Of a DNA stretch of 11,226 nucleotides, positions 7,099-11,226 are shown piece by piece. Below the pieces are notes generated by a model. The model did no database searches. It was not told the DNA's origin and worked only from the letters and a program-made list of their open reading frames with translations. Location: contig DKGY01000024.1 in NCBI GenBank assembly GCA_002453475.1, positions 2,935-14,160 of the forward strand, read 5' to 3'. Made by a program: the position numbers and the translations under genes. Position 1 is the first letter of the stretch, and each line of letters opens with the position of its first letter. This stretch comes from Clostridium sp. UBA6758. Its GTDB lineage: Bacteria; Bacillota; Clostridia; Clostridiales; Clostridiaceae.

Positions 7099-7995
7099 AT
7101 GGTTAAAAGTTTGGAAGAATTGCTACAATTGGCAAAGAAAAAAGAAAAGAAAACTATGGCAGTAGCAGTAGCACAAGATAGTGTTGTTCTAGAGGCAGTT
7201 ATAAAAGCAGTGGACATGGGTATCATAAATGCTATATTAGTTGGAAATGAAGATGAAATTAAAACTATATCAAAAGATTCTAATGTAGACTTATCTAGAG
7301 TAAGAATAATTAATGAGTGTGACATAATTAAGGCTGCAGCAAAAGCTGTGGAATTGGTGACAAAGGGTGAAGCTAACTATGTAATGAAGGGGTTACTTGG
7401 AACTTCAGATTTATTAAAAGCTGTACTTAATAAGGAAGCAAATCTAAGAACAAATAATCTACTATCTCATGTAATGGTATATGATGTGAAGTCCTATGAT
7501 AAGCTATTACTTCTTACAGATGGAGGAATGGTGCCATATCCAGAACTAAAAGACAAAATAGGAATAATAAAAAATGCAGTAACAGTGTCAAAAGCACTAG
7601 AAATAGATATGCCAAAGGTAGCACCGATTTGCGCTGTTGAAGTGATTAATCCATCAATGCAGGCAACTTTAGATGCTGCAGCTCTTTCTGCAATGAATAA
7701 GAGAGGACAAATTAAAGGTTGTTTAATAGATGGACCGCTGGGACTAGATAATGCTATATCTAAGGAAGCTGCTCACCATAAAGGAATTGTAAGTGATGTA
7801 GCCGGCGAAGCAGATATACTTCTTGTGCCTAACATTGAAGCTGGAAACTTTTTAGGAAAGTCTATGACTTATTTTGCAGGCGCAGAAAGTGCTGGGGTAA
7901 TTGTAGGTGCAAAATGTCCTGTAGTGTTGGTTTCTAGAGCAGATAGCGCAAAGTCAAAGCTCTATTCAATAGCATTAGGCAGTATTTTAGTGTAA
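7099..7995 (+). CDS. ptb: Phosphate butyryltransferase (Ptb)-family phosphate acyltransferase
   Basis: The 298-residue protein belongs to the Pta/Ptb phosphate acetyl/butyryl transferase family and has the length typical of Ptb (about 300). Recognisable segments are A-V-A-V-A-Q-D near the start, Y-V-M-K-G-L-L-G-T mid N-terminal, L-L-T-D-G-G-M-V-P-Y-P and C-L-I-D-G-P-L-G-L-D, then D-I-L-L-V-P-N-I-E-A-G-N-F-L-G-K and the C-terminal G-A-K-C-P-V-V-L-V-S-R-A-D-S. The reaction exchanges CoA for phosphate on an acyl group (acyl-CoA + Pi to acyl phosphate + CoA) in the cytoplasm. In many clostridia ptb is followed by buk, but here iorA and iorB follow. The acyl group may therefore be an aryl-acetyl or branched-chain one rather than butyryl; that is inference from context. 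ATG 7099 follows AAGGAG (7086-7091). It is the first gene of its unit. Confidence 0.9.
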   Translation: MVKSLEELLQLAKKKEKKTMAVAVAQDSVVLEAVIKAVDMGIINAILVGNEDEIKTISKDSNVDLSRVRIINECDIIKAAAKAVELVTKGEANYVMKGLLGTSDLLKAVLNKEANLRTNNLLSHVMVYDVKSYDKLLLLTDGGMVPYPELKDKIGIIKNAVTVSKALEIDMPKVAPICAVEVINPSMQATLDAAALSAMNKRGQIKGCLIDGPLGLDNAISKEAAHHKGIVSDVAGEADILLVPNIEAGNFLGKSMTYFAGAESAGVIVGAKCPVVLVSRADSAKSKLYSIALGSILV

Positions 7996-7996
7996 A

Positions 7997-8016
7997 CAAT
8001 TATCAAAGAATAATTG
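7997..8016 (+). repeat. Inverted repeat between ptb and iorA
   Basis: Perfect 7-bp arms CAATTAT (7997-8003) and ATAATTG (8010-8016) enclose a 6-base loop, starting right after the ptb stop codon. No T-tract follows, so it is not an intrinsic terminator. It could protect or mark the end of the ptb part of the message and set unequal levels of Ptb and IorA. Being AT-rich, it may also be chance. Confidence 0.4.
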
Positions 8017-8071
8017 AAATAGGGTAGTTATTAATTATTAAAAAGATAAATTTTAATGGGGGAATGAGAAT

Positions 8072-9838
8072 ATGAAAAAGGTTATAATGACTGGTAATGA
8101 AGCCATAGCTAGAGGTGCCTATGAAGCTGGATGTCATGTAGCATCAGCTTATCCAGGAACACCTAGTACTGAAATATTAGAGAACTTTGCATTATATGAA
8201 GGTGTATATGCAGAATGGGCACCAAATGAAAAGGTTGGGTTTGAAGTAGCATCAGGTGCATCTATTGGAGGAGCAAGAACACTAACTACAATGAAGCACG
8301 TAGGACTTAATGTAGCTGCTGATCCATTATTTACTATGGCATATGAAGGAGTAAATGGAGGATTTGTAGTTATAACTGCTGATGATCCTGGAATGCATTC
8401 TTCTCAAAATGAGCAAGATAACAGATTTTACGCTCCGCATGCTAAGGTTGCAATGATTGAGCCATCAAACTCACAAGAATGCCTTGAATATATGAAAGAA
8501 GCATATGAAATAAGTGAAAAATTTGATACATTAGTTCTATTTAGGGTTACAACTAGAATATCTCACTCTAAAACAGTAGTAGAGGTGGGAGATAAACAAG
8601 CTGTAGAAGTAAAACCATATGAAAAAAATATTAAAAAATATATAATGACCCCAGGTCACTCTAAAATTAAGCACTATGAAGTGGAAGAAAGATTAGAGAA
8701 ATTAAGACAATATTCTAATAGTACAAAACTTAATAGGATGGAAATTGGAGATACAAAGATAGGTATAATTACTAGTGGTATTTCTTATGAATATTGTAAA
8801 GAAGTTTTTGGAGATAATGCATCATACCTAAAAATCGGTTTCTCTTATCCGTTACCAGATGAAATGATTAAAGAATTTGCAACTAAGGTAGAAAAATTAT
8901 ATGTAGTGGAAGAAAATGATCCATACTTAGAAAATGCAGTTAAAGCTTTAGGAATTAATTGTATAGGTAAGGAAGTAATACCTATATGTGAAGAGTTAAA
9001 TCCAGCTATTATTAGAAGAGGTATTTTAGGAGAAGAAAACAAAATAACATATACTACAGACACTAATCCACCTTCTAGACCACCAGTACTATGTCCAGGA
9101 TGTCCTCATAGAGGAATATTCTATGCAGTATCAAAATATAAGGATGTAATAGCTTCTGGAGATATTGGATGTTATACACTTGGTATGAATGCACCACTTA
9201 GTGTAACTGATACTGTAATTTGTATGGGTGCTTCTATATCAGCAGGAGTAGGAATGGAAAGAGCTAGTATAGTAGCTAATAGAGAAGGTAAGAAAGTATT
9301 TGCCTTTATTGGAGATTCAACTTTCTTCCATTCAGGAGTAACTGGATTAATCGAAAGTGTTTATAACAATACACCAATAGTAACTGTAATTCTTGATAAT
9401 AGAATCACAGGAATGACAGGACACCAAGAGAATCCAGGAACAGGTAAAACTCTACAAAATAGAGAGGCTCCAATGGTAGATATTGAAGCTTTAGTACTTG
9501 CTTGTGGTATTAAAAAGGAAAATATAAGAGTGGTAGATCCATATAAAATAGAAGAAACTTCAAAGGCTGTAAAAGAAGCTCATGATAGCACAGAACCTTT
9601 TGTAATTATTACAAAACAACCTTGTGCTTTGATAAAAGACGTATTAAAGAAAAGAGCTAATTTAAAGTGTAAAATTGATGTAGAAAAATGTAGGAAGTGT
9701 AAAATGTGCTTGAAAACAGGATGTCCAGCATTGAAATTCCAAAATGGGATAGTGGAAATAGATGAGAGCATGTGTAACGGTTGTGAAATATGTAAGCAAG
9801 TTTGTCCATTTGATGCTATAGAAAAGGTTGGTGAATAA
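8072..9838 (+). CDS. iorA: Indolepyruvate:ferredoxin oxidoreductase, alpha subunit
   Basis: This 588-residue subunit has the canonical IorA order. The N-terminal pyrimidine-like domain carries S-A-Y-P-G-T-P-S-T-E. C-P-G-C-P-H-R (Cys341, Cys344) and G-D-I-G-C-Y-T-L-G (363-371) follow. The thiamine diphosphate motif G-D-S (414-416) ends at Asp442-Asn443. The C-terminal ferredoxin domain has two cysteine sets, C540-x2-C543-x2-C546-x4-C551-P and C568-x2-C571-x2-C574-x3-C578-P. With IorB it converts indolepyruvate and other aryl-pyruvates plus CoA to aryl-acetyl-CoA and CO2, passing electrons to ferredoxin. It is oxygen-sensitive and cytoplasmic. The start ATG 8072 follows a GGGGGA site (8058-8063), 76 bases after ptb. 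No key residue appears missing. Such enzymes support fermentation of aromatic amino acids to aryl-acetates; the true substrate range is not readable from sequence. Confidence 0.96.
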   Translation: MKKVIMTGNEAIARGAYEAGCHVASAYPGTPSTEILENFALYEGVYAEWAPNEKVGFEVASGASIGGARTLTTMKHVGLNVAADPLFTMAYEGVNGGFVVITADDPGMHSSQNEQDNRFYAPHAKVAMIEPSNSQECLEYMKEAYEISEKFDTLVLFRVTTRISHSKTVVEVGDKQAVEVKPYEKNIKKYIMTPGHSKIKHYEVEERLEKLRQYSNSTKLNRMEIGDTKIGIITSGISYEYCKEVFGDNASYLKIGFSYPLPDEMIKEFATKVEKLYVVEENDPYLENAVKALGINCIGKEVIPICEELNPAIIRRGILGEENKITYTTDTNPPSRPPVLCPGCPHRGIFYAVSKYKDVIASGDIGCYTLGMNAPLSVTDTVICMGASISAGVGMERASIVANREGKKVFAFIGDSTFFHSGVTGLIESVYNNTPIVTVILDNRITGMTGHQENPGTGKTLQNREAPMVDIEALVLACGIKKENIRVVDPYKIEETSKAVKEAHDSTEPFVIITKQPCALIKDVLKKRANLKCKIDVEKCRKCKMCLKTGCPALKFQNGIVEIDESMCNGCEICKQVCPFDAIEKVGE

Positions 9839-9839
9839 T

Positions 9840-10415
9840 ATGAAGGAAGTAAAAAATATATTATTTATAGGTGTAGGAGGACAAGGAACTATTCTGGCTT
9901 CAAAAATATTATCTGAAGGCTTATTAAGAAATGGCTATGACGTTAAAATGTCTGAGGTTCATGGAATGGCTCAAAGAGGTGGAAGTGTTACTACTCAAGT
10001 TAGATTTGGAGAAAAGGTATATTCTCCTTTAATAGAGAAAGGAAAAGCTGATGCCATAGTTGCCTTTGAAAAAAGTGAAGCACTAAGGGCGTTGCCTTAT
10101 TTAAAGGAAGGTGGGCATCTAATAGTAAATGATTATGAAATTCATCCAGTACCAGTACTAATAGGACTGGAAAAATATCCAGAGGGTGTAAATGATGTGC
10201 TAAAATCTACAGCAGAAAACACAGTTATAATTAAAGCTGCAGAAATTGCAAAAGAATTAGGTAATATGAAAGCACAAAATGTAGTATTACTAGGAGCACT
10301 ACTTAAAGCCTTAGATATTAAAGAAGTAAATTGGGAAGAGGTTGTAGCTTCATTAGTGCCAGCAAAAGCTGTAGAGTTAAATAAGAAAGCTTTAGTTGCA
10401 GGAATGGAAGTATAG
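9840..10415 (+). CDS. iorB: Indolepyruvate:ferredoxin oxidoreductase, beta subunit
   Basis: The 191-residue subunit belongs to the gamma-type domain family of 2-oxoacid:acceptor oxidoreductases. It has F-I-G-V-G-G-Q-G-T (9-17) at the nucleotide-fold N-terminus and E-V-H-G-M-A-Q-R-G-G-S-V (39-50), both hallmarks of IorB. It pairs with IorA to form the active complex. I chose ATG 9840, which lies one base after the iorA stop (9836-9838), with AAAAGG (9822-9827) as ribosome site. TTG 9828 and GTG 9831 are in frame upstream and would add four or three residues, but they abut or crowd that site. Either way iorA and iorB are translationally coupled, which suits equal subunit amounts. The length is typical for the family. 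It is the last gene of the unit, ahead of a strong terminator. Confidence 0.94.
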   Translation: MKEVKNILFIGVGGQGTILASKILSEGLLRNGYDVKMSEVHGMAQRGGSVTTQVRFGEKVYSPLIEKGKADAIVAFEKSEALRALPYLKEGGHLIVNDYEIHPVPVLIGLEKYPEGVNDVLKSTAENTVIIKAAEIAKELGNMKAQNVVLLGALLKALDIKEVNWEEVVASLVPAKAVELNKKALVAGMEV

Positions 10416-10446
10416 ATGAAAATCTGAAAAGTTGATTTGATGGTTG

Positions 10447-10482
10447 AAACTTATTAATTATTACAAGGATTGGAATAAGTTT
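10447..10482 (+). repeat. Inverted repeat just before the iorB terminator
   Basis: Perfect 9-bp arms AAACTTATT (10447-10455) and AATAAGTTT (10474-10482) are separated by 18 bases. The repeat starts 31 bases after the iorB stop and ends 6 bases before the terminator stem. It could form an extra 3' hairpin on the ptb-ior message or be a binding site; the sequence does not decide which. Confidence 0.45.
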
Positions 10483-10488
10483 TGATAA

Positions 10489-10534
10489 AATATTAGCTTT
10501 ACTCTATTATATAGAGGTAAGGCTAATATTTTTT
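10489..10534 (+). terminator. Rho-independent terminator of the ptb-iorA-iorB unit
   Basis: The left arm AATATTAGCTTTACTC (10489-10504) pairs with GAGGTAAGGCTAATATT (10514-10530), with one G-U pair and a one-base bulge. The loop is 9 bases, and the right arm runs into six T (10529-10534). It is long, stable and correctly placed 73 bases after the iorB stop. It separates this unit from the unidentified gene downstream. Confidence 0.9.
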
Positions 10535-10571
10535 ATATAAACAATAAATTTATATGATTTTCATTATTTTC

Positions 10572-10590
10572 TGATATAATATATTATAAT
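10572..10590 (+). promoter_or_regulatory. Probable promoter region for the 3'-terminal gene (two -10 boxes)
   Basis: There is an extended -10, TGA-TATAAT (10572-10580), and a second perfect TATAAT ten bases later (10585-10590). I see no good -35 at 16-18 bp for either, so only the -10 elements are marked. The location after a terminator and before a gene with a strong ribosome site fits a promoter. The predicted leader is about 90-100 nt and contains an imperfect long-range stem, GAAAAGTAC (10599-10607) with GTACTATTC (10643-10651), eight of nine pairs. Confidence 0.55.
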
Positions 10591-10689
10591 AAAAGCCTGA
10601 AAAGTACATCTAATGATAATAAGAATATATTAAGCTTGGTGGGTACTATTCATAATTATGTAAGTAAAATTACTATAGGAGGAGAATTA

Positions 10690-11226
10690 ATGGGAATATA
10701 CAGAGCACCTAATTCAGAAGAAATAAAAATTATAAAAAAGTATAGTAAGTTATTTGAAGATATTAAGGTATCTGAGCCAGCATTGTTTGCAGGAAATACA
10801 TATAGAGAGGTAATATTTGAAAAGAAGGGTATTGCGAAAGTTATTAGTAAAGAAAAGGGATATATATATATTGATGCAAGTAATAAAGTAGTAGAAGATG
10901 AGAAAACAGTAATGAGACTTGGAAGAATATTTTTCTTTATGGATGCATTCTTAAATGATGATAATGGCAGTATAATTAGGGCCCTTCAAAATGACGAAGA
11001 GGTAGAAAAAAATAAAACTGATTTGGAATTAATGATGAGAGGCTTTGATATTATAGAGGAAAGAAATAAAAAGTATGATATTGAACACATTGAAGTTGTA
11101 AAGGTTAAAGATATATTAGCAAAATTAATAGAGCTTAGAGCTAAAACTAACTTGAAATTAGAAGATTTTCTTAAAGTAGTACAGGAAGAAACATCAAAAC
11201 AACAATATTTTGATGAAAATATCATC
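10690..11226 (+). CDS. Unrecognised protein, 5' part only (runs off the window)
   Basis: An open frame runs from ATG 10690 to the window edge (179 codons, no stop), so the gene is incomplete. The start is well supported by AGGAGGAG (10677-10684), the strongest ribosome site in the window, and by a -10 region upstream. The visible part begins M-G-I-Y-R-A-P-N-S-E-E. It is rich in Lys, Glu, Ile and Asp, lacks cysteine, and shows no signal peptide or membrane segment. A hydrophobic patch, R-I-F-F-F-M-D-A-F-L, lies near residues 80-90. After about residue 100 the sequence becomes strongly charged and looks helical, ending in a likely helix-rich segment. The pattern suggests a cytosolic protein with a small N-terminal alpha/beta domain and a helical continuation. 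I do not recognise a family and assign no function. Codon use matches its neighbours, so nothing points to recent transfer. Confidence 0.8.
   Translation, partial: MGIYRAPNSEEIKIIKKYSKLFEDIKVSEPALFAGNTYREVIFEKKGIAKVISKEKGYIYIDASNKVVEDEKTVMRLGRIFFFMDAFLNDDNGSIIRALQNDEEVEKNKTDLELMMRGFDIIEERNKKYDIEHIEVVKVKDILAKLIELRAKTNLKLEDFLKVVQEETSKQQYFDENII

Noticed and set aside
7068..7325. Minus-strand open frame of 85 codons over the ptb start
   Set aside because: Overlaps the ptb leader and first 75 codons, with no family resemblance or promoter support.
8845..9063. Minus-strand open frame inside iorA (also 9580-9771)
   Set aside because: Both are antisense to the conserved iorA frame and have no independent support.
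9828..9839. TTG 9828 as the iorB start
   Set aside because: It directly abuts the only purine-rich ribosome site (9822-9827), and ATG 9840 has better spacing; the extra four residues are not part of the conserved domain.
10535..10689. Riboswitch or T-box in the leader of the last gene
   Set aside because: Only about 100 nt, with one imperfect stem and no recognisable conserved core (no T-box sequence, no known aptamer signature).
10986..11225. Minus-strand open frame of 79 codons at the window end
   Set aside because: The + strand frame from ATG 10690 is continuous through it and has a strong start; the antisense product is Ser/Phe-rich and low in complexity.
1..11226. A defence system, mobile element or CRISPR array hidden in the window
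   Set aside because: No repeats-and-spacers, transposase, integrase, terminal repeats or toxin-antitoxin-like pair were found; base and codon use are uniform throughout.

Overview
The window looks like chromosomal DNA of an anaerobic, low-GC Firmicute, most likely Clostridium in the strict sense. The DNA is very AT-rich, and AGA, ATA and TTA codons dominate. Genes carry strong purine-rich Shine-Dalgarno sites, and the content includes indolepyruvate:ferredoxin oxidoreductase, a phosphotransbutyrylase-type enzyme and a clostridial U32/MutS2 pair. All genes lie on the + strand. I see no rRNA, tRNA, CRISPR array, insertion sequence or phage gene.

Layout. Bases 1-261 are the 3' end of a GT-B glycosyltransferase gene, closed by a clear intrinsic terminator (275-317). 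A new transcription unit starts at an extended -10 promoter (about 323-349) and runs through four closely spaced genes. These are a long U32 protein of the RlhA type (447-2828), MutS2/RqcU (2846-5212), a DUF523/TudS-type protein (5276-5749) and an FMN-dependent alpha-hydroxy-acid dehydrogenase-like protein (5791-6813) with an unusual four-cysteine N-terminus. A 285-bp spacer follows. It holds a weak possible terminator and a near-consensus promoter (TTGACT, 17 bp, TATACT) for a second unit: a Ptb-family phosphate acyltransferase (7099-7995), iorA (8072-9838) and iorB (9840-10415). That unit ends at an inverted repeat and a strong terminator (10489-10534). A third promoter region and a leader of about 100 nt precede an unrecognised gene (10690 to the window edge).

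How the genes may work together. In unit one, the first two products have relatives that act on the ribosome (23S rRNA hydroxylation; splitting of collided ribosomes). The third belongs to a family known to remove sulfur from thiouracil, so an RNA or translation-maintenance theme is possible but inferred. In unit two, IorAB should turn aryl-2-oxoacids from amino-acid transamination into aryl-acetyl-CoA, CO2 and reduced ferredoxin. The Ptb-like enzyme could then make the acyl phosphate for ATP synthesis. No acyl kinase is encoded in the window.

Most of this is ordinary clostridial housekeeping and fermentation. The least explained items are the ferredoxin-like cysteine motif on the FMN dehydrogenase, the kinase-less ptb-iorAB arrangement and the unidentified 3'-terminal gene.
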